64,000 nt of DNA, from positions 124,001 to 188,000 of the forward strand of contig CBDHHC010000012.1 in NCBI GenBank assembly GCA_965263345.1, given 5' to 3'. Below are positions 55,299-63,890 of the stretch, one piece after another; the stretch's first letter is position 1, and every line of letters begins with the position of its first letter. The notes beneath the pieces were generated by a model. The model was given only the letters and a program-made list of their open reading frames with translations, made no database searches and was not told the DNA's origin. This stretch comes from CBDHHC01 sp965263345. GTDB lineage: Bacteria > Pseudomonadota > Alphaproteobacteria > Rhizobiales > CBDHHC01. Position numbers and translations under genes: made by a program.

Positions 55299-57977
55299 GT
55301 GACAAGCGCAGCAACAATATTTATTAATATCGGAGAGCGGACCAATGTGACAGGGTCTGCAAAATTTCGTAAGCTAATTGAGGCTGATGATTATGATACA
55401 GCCCTAACAGTTGCTCGCCAGCAGGTCGAAAATGGTGCGCAGGTTATTGACATTAACATGGATGAGGGCATGCTTGACTCTGAGAAGGCTATGGTCACAT
55501 TCTTGAACCTTCTTGCGGCTGAACCCGATATTTCCCGTGTTCCGGTTATGATTGACTCTTCTAAATGGTCGGTTATTGAAGCTGGCCTTAAATGCGTTCA
55601 GGGCAAGGCAATTGTAAATTCAATTTCTCTTAAAGAAGGTGAAGATCCTTTCCTTGAGCAAGCTCGGATCATCAGACGTTATGGCGCCGCAGCTGTGGTG
55701 ATGGCATTTGATGAAGTTGGTCAGGCAGAAACAGCAGATCGGAAGTTTGAAATTTGTGAGCGTGCTTATAAACTCCTAACGGAAAAAATTAACTTTCCAC
55801 CTGAAGATATTATTTTTGACCCAAATGTTTTTGCTGTGGCAACTGGCATTGAAGAGCATAATAATTATGGGGTTGATTTTATTGAGGCTTGCAAGCGCAT
55901 AAAAGCAAATCTCCCTCATGCCCATATTTCTGGAGGGGTTTCCAATCTTTCGTTCTCATTTCGTGGGAATAATGCTGTCCGTGAAGCAATGCATTCTGTT
56001 TTCCTGTATCACGCTATTCAAGCAGGCATGGATATGGGCATTGTGAATGCCGGGCAGCTTGCAATTTACGAAGATATTCCAACTGAGCTTAGAGACTTGG
56101 TCGAGGATGTTATTCTCAATAGAAGAGATGATGCCACAGATCGCCTTCTAGAAGCTGCGGACACTTATAAAGGCCAAGGCGGGAAGAAGAAAGAAGAAGA
56201 TTTAAGCTGGCGTGAAGAAGATGTTGAGAAACGTATAGAGCACGCGCTCGTTAACGGGATCAATAAGTTTATTGTTGAAGATACCGAAGAAGCCCGACAG
56301 AAATTTGATCGTCCTCTTCATGTGATTGAAGGCCCGCTTATGAACGGGATGAATGTTGTTGGGGATCTGTTTGGCGCTGGAAAGATGTTCTTGCCACAAG
56401 TGGTGAAGTCTGCCCGTGTTATGAAGCAAGCTGTTGCTTATCTTATGCCTTATATGGAGCAAGAGAAAAAAGAGATGGGGCTTGAAAATGCGGCAAATGC
56501 TGGCAAAGTCCTCATGGCAACTGTTAAGGGTGATGTTCATGATATTGGTAAGAATATTGTGGGTGTGGTCCTTCAATGTAATAATTTTGAAGTGATTGAT
56601 ATGGGCGTCATGGTGCCTTGTCAGCAAATCTTAGAAAAGGCCAAAGAAGAAAAGGTTGATATTATTGGACTCTCTGGTCTAATTACTCCTAGTCTTGATG
56701 AGATGTGCTTTGTGGCTTCGGAAATGGAGCGGGAAGGTTTTCAGATCCCACTTCTTATTGGTGGTGCTACGACAAGCCGTATTCATACTGCTGTTAAAAT
56801 TAATCCTAATTATCAAAAAGGCCAGGCTATTTATGTAACTGATGCCAGCCGTGCTGTTGGGGTTGCCTCACAATTGATGTCTGATGATAAGGTTACCTAT
56901 CTGAGTGATATTCGGGATGATTATGTAAAAATGGCTGAAGCCCATGCGCGGGGACAAAGTGATAAAGCACGTTTATCCATTAAAGATGCACGCGCTAATA
57001 AAATCTCGATAGATTGGGAGAAAAGTGCTCCTAAGAAACCACAATTCCTCGGGACAAAATTATTTGAGGATTATGATCTTTCTGAACTTGTTCCTTTTAT
57101 TGACTGGACACCATTCTTTTCTACCTGGGAGCTCAAGGGCCAATATCCTCGCATTCTTGAAGATGATACTATGGGTGAAACGGCACGATCGCTCTTTAAA
57201 GATGCCCAGGCTATGCTTGAACAGATTCTCGAGGAAAAATGGCTTAAGGCGAATGCTGTCATCGGTTTCTGGCCAGCGAACAGTATTCATGATGATGATA
57301 TTGAGCTTTACACTGATGAAAGTCGCGGAGAACGTCTTACGCTCCTGCATAGCCTTCGACAGCAGATATCGAGAGGCTCCAAACGTGCCAATGCTGCCTT
57401 AGCAGATTTTATTGCTCCAAAAGACAGTGGTCTAGATGATTATATTGGTGGATTTGCTGTCACTACAGGTATTGGTGAAGAGGCAATTGCTGCTCGATAT
57501 GATCGTGCCAACGATGATTATAATAAGATCATGGTCTCTGCACTTGCAGATCGGTTAGCTGAAGCTTTCGCTGAGCATATGCATATGCGCGTTCGAAGAG
57601 AGTTCTGGGGATATGCAAGTGATGAAAGTTTATCAAATGAGGATTTGATCGCAGAACAATATCATGGTATCCGCCCTGCCCCAGGTTATCCTGCTCAGCC
57701 GGATCATACTGAAAAACGTACTTTGTTTGATTTGCTTGGTGCTGAAGAAAAAGCAGGCATTAAATTGACCGAAAGCTTTGCTATGTGGCCGGGTTCTGCC
57801 GTCTCCGGACTATATTTTTCTCATCCTGAAAGTTATTATTTTGGTGTTGGCAAAATAGAACGAGACCAGGTTGTGGATTATGCAAAACGAAAAGGATGGG
57901 ATTTAGACACAGCTGAGAAATGGCTTGCTCCAATCTTAAACTATAATCCCAAAGCTGCAGACAGTGCTGCAGCTTAG
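55299..57977 (+). CDS. metH: Methionine synthase, folate-, cobalamin- and SAM-binding part (split MetH)
   Basis: An 892-residue protein starting at GTG. Modules: pterin-binding (INIGERTNVTGSAKFRKLIE, GAQVIDINMDEGMLDSE), cap domain, cobalamin domain with DVHDIGKNIV (the His that coordinates cobalt), SGLITPSLDEMCFV and LLIGGATTSRIHTAVKI, and a C-terminal SAM reactivation domain (RPAPGYPAQPDHTEK, ESFAMWPGSAVSGLYFSHPE). It transfers methyl from methyl-THF through cobalamin to homocysteine held by the partner gene's product. The whole is one polypeptide in E. coli. Confidence 0.96.
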   Translation: MTSAATIFINIGERTNVTGSAKFRKLIEADDYDTALTVARQQVENGAQVIDINMDEGMLDSEKAMVTFLNLLAAEPDISRVPVMIDSSKWSVIEAGLKCVQGKAIVNSISLKEGEDPFLEQARIIRRYGAAAVVMAFDEVGQAETADRKFEICERAYKLLTEKINFPPEDIIFDPNVFAVATGIEEHNNYGVDFIEACKRIKANLPHAHISGGVSNLSFSFRGNNAVREAMHSVFLYHAIQAGMDMGIVNAGQLAIYEDIPTELRDLVEDVILNRRDDATDRLLEAADTYKGQGGKKKEEDLSWREEDVEKRIEHALVNGINKFIVEDTEEARQKFDRPLHVIEGPLMNGMNVVGDLFGAGKMFLPQVVKSARVMKQAVAYLMPYMEQEKKEMGLENAANAGKVLMATVKGDVHDIGKNIVGVVLQCNNFEVIDMGVMVPCQQILEKAKEEKVDIIGLSGLITPSLDEMCFVASEMEREGFQIPLLIGGATTSRIHTAVKINPNYQKGQAIYVTDASRAVGVASQLMSDDKVTYLSDIRDDYVKMAEAHARGQSDKARLSIKDARANKISIDWEKSAPKKPQFLGTKLFEDYDLSELVPFIDWTPFFSTWELKGQYPRILEDDTMGETARSLFKDAQAMLEQILEEKWLKANAVIGFWPANSIHDDDIELYTDESRGERLTLLHSLRQQISRGSKRANAALADFIAPKDSGLDDYIGGFAVTTGIGEEAIAARYDRANDDYNKIMVSALADRLAEAFAEHMHMRVRREFWGYASDESLSNEDLIAEQYHGIRPAPGYPAQPDHTEKRTLFDLLGAEEKAGIKLTESFAMWPGSAVSGLYFSHPESYYFGVGKIERDQVVDYAKRKGWDLDTAEKWLAPILNYNPKAADSAAA

Positions 57978-58017
57978 TGATATCTTCGTTGAGCTTCCCA
58001 AGTTGCTATTTTAAAAC

Positions 58018-58524
58018 TTAATCGTTTTGCATTTTCTGAATTTTTTCAGTTGTTTTCTGATTTGCTTCCTGAAAAGCACTTCCAGAATGTTGAGCAACTT
58101 CTTGGGCTGTTTCTACAAATTCTTTGGTCTGGTGACCTGCTGCTTCCATCTGGTTTTGCAAGAATTTAGACATAACCTCACGTGCTTCATTTGCAGACTT
58201 ACAACCAGCCATTTCCTGCATTGCGTCGAATGCGGCCTTAGAATTTGCATTAAAGTTATTTAAAGCCTTTTCACCAAGTTTTTGTGTGCCTTGTGTAACA
58301 ATTTCAAGAGCCTGCATATAATTGTCTTTTGCATCCTGCGTTACTTCCAGGGCATTGGCATAAAGGGCTTTGCTTTTTTGTATATTTTCCTCAGCTAACT
58401 CTTTCACTTTATCAGGGTGTTCAAAGTCTTTTGCTGCAGAAATAAGATCTTCAGTCTGCTTCCTGAACTGCTCAGTTGTTTTCTGAATTACATCCTGAGT
58501 CTGTTTTATAAATTCATCATTCAT
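58018..58524 (-). CDS. Phasin family protein
   Basis: Starting at the Met after GAGG (58524) gives 168 residues; the open frame extends ten codons further. The protein is helical and amphipathic with many Gln, Lys and Ala (VKELAEENIQKSKALYANAL, NFNANSKAAFDAMQEMAGCK, ANEAREVMSKFLQNQMEAAG). This is the alphaproteobacterial phasin pattern. Phasins coat polyhydroxyalkanoate granules or other membranous inclusions. No pha synthase gene is in the window. Confidence 0.85.
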   Translation of the reverse strand: MNDEFIKQTQDVIQKTTEQFRKQTEDLISAAKDFEHPDKVKELAEENIQKSKALYANALEVTQDAKDNYMQALEIVTQGTQKLGEKALNNFNANSKAAFDAMQEMAGCKSANEAREVMSKFLQNQMEAAGHQTKEFVETAQEVAQHSGSAFQEANQKTTEKIQKMQND

Positions 58525-59069
58525 TTTATATATTTCCTCTATCATTGCACGCATAGTGCCCGGATTGAAGTCTCACACCAAACATCATGTTTCTGATATT
58601 TATAACCTCAAAAAAAGTGATTGGCTATTTACCATTTATGATGAAGTAATTTTGGCTAAACTGCTATGCAGAAAAGAAATCTTACTGATTCTTTTCTGAA
58701 GTTTTCTATCACAAATTTTTATATAGGTATATTGATCAAAATCAGCGCGGGACAATTTGTACATATGAATACTGTATTATAGAAAATATAGCAGAGGGTT
58801 ATTGTAAGTTGTGTAAGTTGATATGGAGGTGTTACTTGAACAGTATAGTTTTTTATTGTGCATTGTGTAATCAGTAGGGTGGTGACTTTAAATGTTTTTA
58901 GAAATCTTCGTTTGCCGTTTCTGAAGCAGTCTCTCCACTTTATTTCTTTTATCTAAGTCATAAAAAAGAACTAGCATGTTGTGATTTTTTTTAGAGCGCA
59001 CTCTAAATTGGACATAAAAGTTAAATTTCATTGTTTGAAAATTTTAATTCATAATTCAGGGAAATAAAT
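58525..59069. other. Intergenic region with one operator-like palindrome
   Basis: About 545 bp, AT-rich and with no gene. The only structure is TTTAGAGCGCACTCTAAA (58990-59007). Confidence 0.4.
58990..59007. promoter_or_regulatory. Orphan operator-like palindrome (TetR-type)
   Basis: TTTAGAGCGCACTCTAAA is symmetric at all but the central pair-positions (16 of 18 bases). Its length and AGAG..CTCT core resemble TetR-family operators. It lies 62 bp before the start of the GNAT pseudogene. No regulator of that type is adjacent. Confidence 0.4.
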
Positions 59070-59587
59070 TTGACAAATCAACTCTCGACAGAATGATTAT
59101 CACTGAAACCTGCACAAAAAGAATTTTTTGAAGCCTTTTTCAGTATATTTTCCGCTAAGGCAACATCCGGATATTCCGATATGCCTAAGACACCAAGCGT
59201 GAAACGTTGGGAGGGTTTTATAAATTGGATGGTCCGCCTAGCTAGAGATCATAAAGGGGAGGTTGGATGGTCTTTCATAAAGAAAGTGCTAAACTTATTG
59301 GTTGCATTAGGTTAAACAAAATTGAGAAGAAAAATTCCTTAGCGATAATTGGATATGAGTATGCAGAAGTCTTCTGGGGTGAAGGTTTTGCAACCGAGGC
59401 TCTTAAAGCTATTGTTAGTTACTGCCATTAAGATTTGCGACTTAATCGAATAGAGGCTTGGACAACCCCAGATAATACTAGATCTAACCGCGCTTTAGAG
59501 AAAGCTAGCTTCCAGAATGAAGGCCTTCAACGCAGTGAGTTTATAACTGATGGCAAATCAAGGGATGTTAAACTTTGGGGTCACTGA
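59070..59587 (+). pseudogene. RimJ/RimL-type N-acetyltransferase pseudogene with three lesions
   Basis: A GNAT (COG1670-like) gene can be reconstructed from TTG 59070 (after AGGGA) to the stop at 59585-59587. It reads TNQLSTE, then TGA at 59094-59096 where LSTERLSLKP would be expected (a CGA to TGA change), then FFEAFFSIFSAKATSGYSDM to GEVGWSFI. A frameshift near 59270-59290 follows, then HKESAKLIGCIRL, VFWGEGFATEALKAIVSY, a TAA at 59429-59431, and LNRIEAWTTPDNTRSNRAL to the end. The FWGEGFATEALKA and RIEAWT stretches are the acetyl-CoA fold. Translation as one protein is not possible. Confidence 0.85.
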
Positions 59588-59886
59588 GCAGCTTACAAGC
59601 TGTAATTTTATTCCTTCAAGTTTTGAATTCGCATAATCCCACTTACAAGAAATTTGCGTTATGAAACCTCCTCAATAGAAACATAAAAAAACTCATTGTA
59701 AATAACTCTTTACACGTTAATTTTTATCCAATTCCCTCACACATTTAACTATCTGATTTTAATATATAAAATAATTTTACCCGTCCACATTTATGTCTAA
59801 ATTAAGGCGAGAATTCGTTGACTTAATGGCGAACTTTTGTGCATCTAGCTTTTGTGTAATGAGTAATTCAAAAAGCCTAAATACTT
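59588..59886. other. Intergenic AT-rich region
   Basis: About 300 bp between the GNAT pseudogene and the terminator. I see no gene or repeat. Confidence 0.35.
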
Positions 59887-59922
59887 AACCGTCTTCCTTT
59901 CCCCGGAAGACGGTTTTTTTTT
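59887..59922 (+). terminator. Rho-independent terminator
   Basis: A perfect 11-bp stem (AACCGTCTTCC at 59887-59897, GGAAGACGGTT at 59905-59915) with a 7-nt loop is followed by a run of T to 59922. It is oriented for plus-strand transcripts, while the gene next to it (AEC transporter) is on the minus strand. Confidence 0.9.
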
Positions 59923-60865
59923 AGATCCCAACAAATTTAATCACAGATAACCAAATGGCTATTGTTGCTATTGAGAGTGGCGTGGCAATTAGGAAGGTTG
60001 AGGCTGAGAGCGCGACAGCCCGGTCATACATAGTCGCAAAGATATAAATGTTAATGCCTGGCGGCATTGCCGCGATGATCACAGCTGCCCGTACATATTG
60101 ATCGTCCAAACCAAATATATAATAAGACATTATGAAGGCAATTAGTGGGTGGATCAGCAATGAAAGACAGGAGATTACAAAACTTTTTGAAAGTTCTGCT
60201 TTCAAACTGTAGCGCGTTAGAGCTGCTCCAATACCGATCAATGCCACTGGAATGGCAGTCTGAGCAATCATGTTTACTGTTGCCATAACGGGCTCTGGTA
60301 ATTTGACTTCTAAGAAATTCAACGTTACGCCTATGATTATTCCTATCATTAGAGCATTAGACAAAATCGATATTGCTGCTGCTTTTAGAGCTTCTAATAA
60401 AGGTCGACCATCTCGTCTTGCCAATTCCATACTGATCATACCCAGCGCATAGAGGCAGGGTGCGTGTAATGAGATAATCCCGAAAACCGGCGTTAAAGCA
60501 GCACTCCCAAAGGCACGCTCCATGATGGGAATGCCAAGAATTACTGTATTTGAAAACAGGGCACAAAACCCAACAGCGACGGACTCTCCTGGCCGCATTT
60601 TCCAGAATTTATAGGCTATGTAGATGCCAATAAAAAAGCTGGTTACGGCTCCTAAATAAAAACTAACAAGCATGGGCCAATAAAAGGCCTGGGCGAAATC
60701 TAATTGATACATTGCCCTAAATAATAAAACCGGCACAGCTAATTTGACTGTGTAAGCATTGAGGCTGTCAGCAATATCAGAACTGATATACCCGAGACGA
60801 ACGGTGAGGTAACCTGCTCCCAAGATCAGAAAAACAGGTACAATGATTAAGAGAATTTCTAACAA
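59921..60865 (-). CDS. AEC family transporter (auxin efflux carrier-like)
   Basis: A 314-residue membrane protein with about ten helices in two halves. Conserved stretches include ILGAGYLTVRLGYIS, the SNTVILGIPIM segment and AMPPGINIYIFATMYD in the second half. AEC proteins export organic acids, auxin-like compounds or malonate. The substrate is unknown. It is downstream of leuA, on the same strand, with a hairpin between. Confidence 0.9.
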   Translation of the reverse strand: MLEILLIIVPVFLILGAGYLTVRLGYISSDIADSLNAYTVKLAVPVLLFRAMYQLDFAQAFYWPMLVSFYLGAVTSFFIGIYIAYKFWKMRPGESVAVGFCALFSNTVILGIPIMERAFGSAALTPVFGIISLHAPCLYALGMISMELARRDGRPLLEALKAAAISILSNALMIGIIIGVTLNFLEVKLPEPVMATVNMIAQTAIPVALIGIGAALTRYSLKAELSKSFVISCLSLLIHPLIAFIMSYYIFGLDDQYVRAAVIIAAMPPGINIYIFATMYDRAVALSASTFLIATPLSIATIAIWLSVIKFVGI

Positions 60866-60879
60866 ATGACTGCCTTATT

Positions 60880-60920
60880 TATGTAACCCCAATAGAATGC
60901 TTTTTTGTCAGGGTTACATA
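60880..60920. terminator. 10-bp inverted repeat between leuA and the AEC transporter gene
   Basis: TATGTAACCC (60880-60889) pairs with GGGTTACATA (60911-60920), with a 21-nt loop that includes a T6 run. It lies 12 bp past the leuA stop. It may be a weak terminator or a partial attenuator between the genes. There is no T tract after the stem on the minus strand. Confidence 0.5.
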
Positions 60921-60932
60921 TTCTTATTTATT

Positions 60933-62528
60933 TCAGGAAGCCATGACGGCTTCTGGTGACGTTTTTTCCCGCTTTACCATAAGTTTGTTTAAAGCGCTTA
61001 CATAGGCTTTGGACGTCGCTACAAGTGTATCAACATCTGCGGCTCTTGAGGTTACGGTTTTTCCGTTTTCCTCAAGGCGTACGGATACTTCTGCTTGTGC
61101 ATCCGTTCCTTCAGTTACGGCATGAACCTGGTACAATAATAACTTTGCCTGATTAGGTATCATATCATTAATGGCATTGAATAGAGCATCTACTGGACCA
61201 TTGCCCATTGCCTGCCGTGTTCTATGAACACCATCAATATCCAACGTTAGGATCGCCTTTTGTGGCCCGCCCGTTCCGGCAATGATTGTCACAGCCTCAA
61301 CTTTGATCTTATCTTGGGCATGGGCAACTTCATCATCTACAAGAGCTATAATATCTTCGTCAAAAATTTGCTTTTTCTTGTCAGCTAAATCTTTAAAGAG
61401 ATTAAATGCCTCTTCAAATGCATTGTCCCCTAGTTCGTAACCTAAATCTTCTAACTTGGTCCGGAATGCATGGCGGCCAGAGTGTTTTCCCATAACCAAT
61501 GAGGACTCTTTGATACCTACACTTTCAGGCGTCATAATCTCATAAGTCTGAGTGTGCTTTAACATCCCATCCTGATGGATACCTGACTCATGGGCAAAAG
61601 CATTTTTACCAACGATTGCCTTATTATATTGAACAGGGAATGAGGTTACCAATGATACTAATTTAGAGGCACGCGAGATATATTTTGGATTAATATTCGT
61701 CCAATATGGCAATATATCATTTCTGGTATTGATTGCCATAACGACTTCTTCTAGAGCCGCATTGCCAGCGCGTTCGCCAATACCATTTATTGTACACTCA
61801 ATTTGGCGCGCTCCTGCTCTTACACCAGCTAATGAATTCGCTACAGCAAGCCCTAAATCATTGTGACAATGGGTTGAGAAAATAATATCATCTGCTCCTG
61901 GAACACGTTCCTTTAGCATAGTCATTAAAGCATGATATTCCTCAGGTGCGGTATATCCAACGGTGTCAGGAATATTGATTGTGGTTGCGCCAGCTTTTAT
62001 TGCAGCTTCAACACAGCGACACAAAAAATCATGTTCCGTTCTTGTGGCGTCTTCTGCAGACCATTCGATATTGTCTGTGTATCTACCGGCACGTGTCACG
62101 CTCTCTGTTACTTTTTCTAAAACTGTTTCTGGCTCCATCTGAAGTTTGTATTTCATATGGACAGGGCTTGTTGAAATAAATGTGTGAATCCGGGATTGTT
62201 TTGCTGGTGCCAATGCCTCTCCAGCCCGATCAATATCCTTGTTACTTGCTCTGGACAAACCACAAACAACAGATTTTTTTACAACTTCAGAAATTTTATA
62301 AACAGCTTCAAAATCTCCGTTGGATGCAATAGGAAAACCAGCTTCAATGATATCCACGCCCATCTCGTCCAAAACTTCAGCAACCTCTAGTTTTTCTTCT
62401 AGAGTCATGGACGCGCCTGGAGATTGTTCACCGTCACGTAATGTTGTATCGAAGATAACGACACGATCTTTAGCGTTTTGATCAGCTTGTGTCATATTCA
62501 TAAATCCTTCTGGCTTTGGGCTGAACAT
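60933..62528 (-). CDS. leuA: 2-isopropylmalate synthase
   Basis: A 531-residue enzyme of leucine synthesis. The catalytic barrel starts VVIFDTTLRDGEQSPGASM. HCHNDLGLAVANSLAG provides the divalent metal ligands and GERAGNAALEEVVMAI is conserved. The C-terminal regulatory (LeuA dimer) domain with leucine feedback site runs from about residue 390 (AVTIIAGTGGPQKAILTLDI). The start is MFSPKPEGF or, with better homologue length, the Met at residue 10 or 12 (MNMTQADQNA). It is preceded by the leucine-rich small ORF and paired stems. Confidence 0.96.
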   Translation of the reverse strand: MFSPKPEGFMNMTQADQNAKDRVVIFDTTLRDGEQSPGASMTLEEKLEVAEVLDEMGVDIIEAGFPIASNGDFEAVYKISEVVKKSVVCGLSRASNKDIDRAGEALAPAKQSRIHTFISTSPVHMKYKLQMEPETVLEKVTESVTRAGRYTDNIEWSAEDATRTEHDFLCRCVEAAIKAGATTINIPDTVGYTAPEEYHALMTMLKERVPGADDIIFSTHCHNDLGLAVANSLAGVRAGARQIECTINGIGERAGNAALEEVVMAINTRNDILPYWTNINPKYISRASKLVSLVTSFPVQYNKAIVGKNAFAHESGIHQDGMLKHTQTYEIMTPESVGIKESSLVMGKHSGRHAFRTKLEDLGYELGDNAFEEAFNLFKDLADKKKQIFDEDIIALVDDEVAHAQDKIKVEAVTIIAGTGGPQKAILTLDIDGVHRTRQAMGNGPVDALFNAINDMIPNQAKLLLYQVHAVTEGTDAQAEVSVRLEENGKTVTSRAADVDTLVATSKAYVSALNKLMVKREKTSPEAVMAS

Positions 62529-62577
62529 AATCTTTTTCAGCCTATCTCATCTTTGTTTTATTGATTTTTGAGATCAT

Positions 62578-62664
62578 CCCCTAAGAACCCGTTTTCGCAA
62601 CTCTAACGAAACTGCCGGTGCCTAGGGGCTCATAAGAAGGAGTTTTCCGAGTGTCAGAGTTGCG
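62578..62664 (-). promoter_or_regulatory. Interleaved stems in the leuA leader (attenuator candidate)
   Basis: On the minus-strand RNA, stem A pairs CGCAACTCT (from 62664 to 62656) with AGAGTTGCG (62604 to 62596). Stem B pairs CCCCUAGG with CUUAGGGG (62628 to 62621 and 62585 to 62578). The order is A5-B5-A3-B3, so A and B cannot both form as nested hairpins; they are alternatives or a pseudoknot. A5 overlaps Leu-rich codons of the small ORF, and the ORF's stop codon lies in B5. No U tract follows either stem. Confidence 0.5.
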
Positions 62665-62777
62665 ACGAGCACACCACCACTTACTAAAAATAGCAATAAA
62701 AACCTTTGTTCTTGCATAGCATCACGTTTTGCTACACGAACTTTAGCTTTTCCTCTATTTTTCCAATGCATGGACAT
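62622..62777 (-). CDS. 51-residue leucine-rich small ORF upstream of leuA (leader or membrane peptide)
   Basis: The ATG at 62777 follows AGGA at about 10 nt. The product begins MSMHWKNRGKAKVRVAKRDA, then has one hydrophobic helix (FLLLFLVSGGVLVATLTLGK, LLLMSP) with ten leucines among the last 31 residues. The Leu codons near the stop are CTC, CTG, CTC, CTC, CTT and CTT. It may be a small membrane protein, or a leader peptide whose translation rate senses leucine. Its stop is 93 bp before the leuA ATG and lies within one of two alternative stems. Confidence 0.55.
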   Translation of the reverse strand: MSMHWKNRGKAKVRVAKRDAMQEQRFLLLFLVSGGVLVATLTLGKLLLMSP

Positions 62778-62886
62778 TGCTACAAATCCTAAACTCAAAC
62801 TAATTATATGGTTTGATATTACACAAATATAACCAATAATGGCTTATATTACTAGTCCGAGTTCTATGATTTTATAAAATTATTTT

Positions 62887-63792
62887 TTACAGGTTAAAAG
62901 TACCTTGCATAAATAAAACTGCTTCTCCAGATATTTTAACTTTTTTTATTAAGCTTTTGTCTATTTCTACTGTTAAGTTAATTTTACTTGGACGCCCCAT
63001 CTCATATCCCTGTTCAATACACCAAGTATACTCTTTGTCTTCAAGCTGGTTATACTCAAGTAAACTGCCAGGAAAGGTCGCAACGGCTGCGCCTGTCGCA
63101 GGATCTTCAACGATCCCAAAATCGGGGGCGAACATTCTTGCATGGTATGAAGATGTTTTATCAACACATTCATCTGTGTACAGATATGCACCAACGATAT
63201 CATGACCATTTTTTGCTTCTTGCCAATAGGCAGAATTGATCTTTGCTTTTGCAATCACATCAAGAGATTTTACAGGTATAAATAACCATTCATTTCCTGA
63301 AGACTCAACGAGACAAGGAGTATGATTGGCAAAACCTAATTCATCTAAATTGAGGCTGATTGCTTTTGCAATGATGTCGAGATTACCTGCTTGTTTTGCC
63401 GCATTAGGTAATTTGGGCGAAATAAACTCAGCTTCCCCAATACCAGCTTGATATTTCACTTTTACATAAACCAAACCTATTTGTTCTTCAAAAGTGATAT
63501 CTCCCTCAAACCTCTCATTCTGGGCTTTAAGGGATGCAATTAAAACAGCTGTACCTATCGTTGGGTGTCCTGCAAAAGGCATTTCTCGTTTTGGGGTGAA
63601 AATACGAAGTTTTGCAGTCGTATCACTCTTTGTTGGGGGCAACACAAAAACTGTTTCTGCCAGATTAAATTCAGCAGCTATTTTTTGCATAAGATTGCCA
63701 TCGAGATTTTCACAATCTGTCACAACTGCTAAGGGATTTCCTGAGAGTTTGCCTTTTGTGAAAACATCCAAAGTATAAAAATGTCTTAACAT
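62887..63792 (-). CDS. PhzF family isomerase/epimerase
   Basis: A 301-residue protein of the PhzF/DapF-like fold. It has two similar lobes. The catalytic Glu is in FNLAETVFVLPP, and TPKREMPFAGHPTIGTA is the conserved N-lobe. FGIVEDPATGAAVATFPGSL is the C-lobe counterpart. Members isomerise hydroxy-anthranilate-type or other compounds; the substrate here is unknown. It is complete and monocistronic. Confidence 0.93.
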   Translation of the reverse strand: MLRHFYTLDVFTKGKLSGNPLAVVTDCENLDGNLMQKIAAEFNLAETVFVLPPTKSDTTAKLRIFTPKREMPFAGHPTIGTAVLIASLKAQNERFEGDITFEEQIGLVYVKVKYQAGIGEAEFISPKLPNAAKQAGNLDIIAKAISLNLDELGFANHTPCLVESSGNEWLFIPVKSLDVIAKAKINSAYWQEAKNGHDIVGAYLYTDECVDKTSSYHARMFAPDFGIVEDPATGAAVATFPGSLLEYNQLEDKEYTWCIEQGYEMGRPSKINLTVEIDKSLIKKVKISGEAVLFMQGTFNL

Positions 63793-63890
63793 ATCTTAAC
63801 CCTTTTCACTTTAGGTTCATATTAGAGAAGATATGCTTGATTATTAACGTCTTCAATGTAGACATTTTTGCAACATTAGTTGTTATTATC

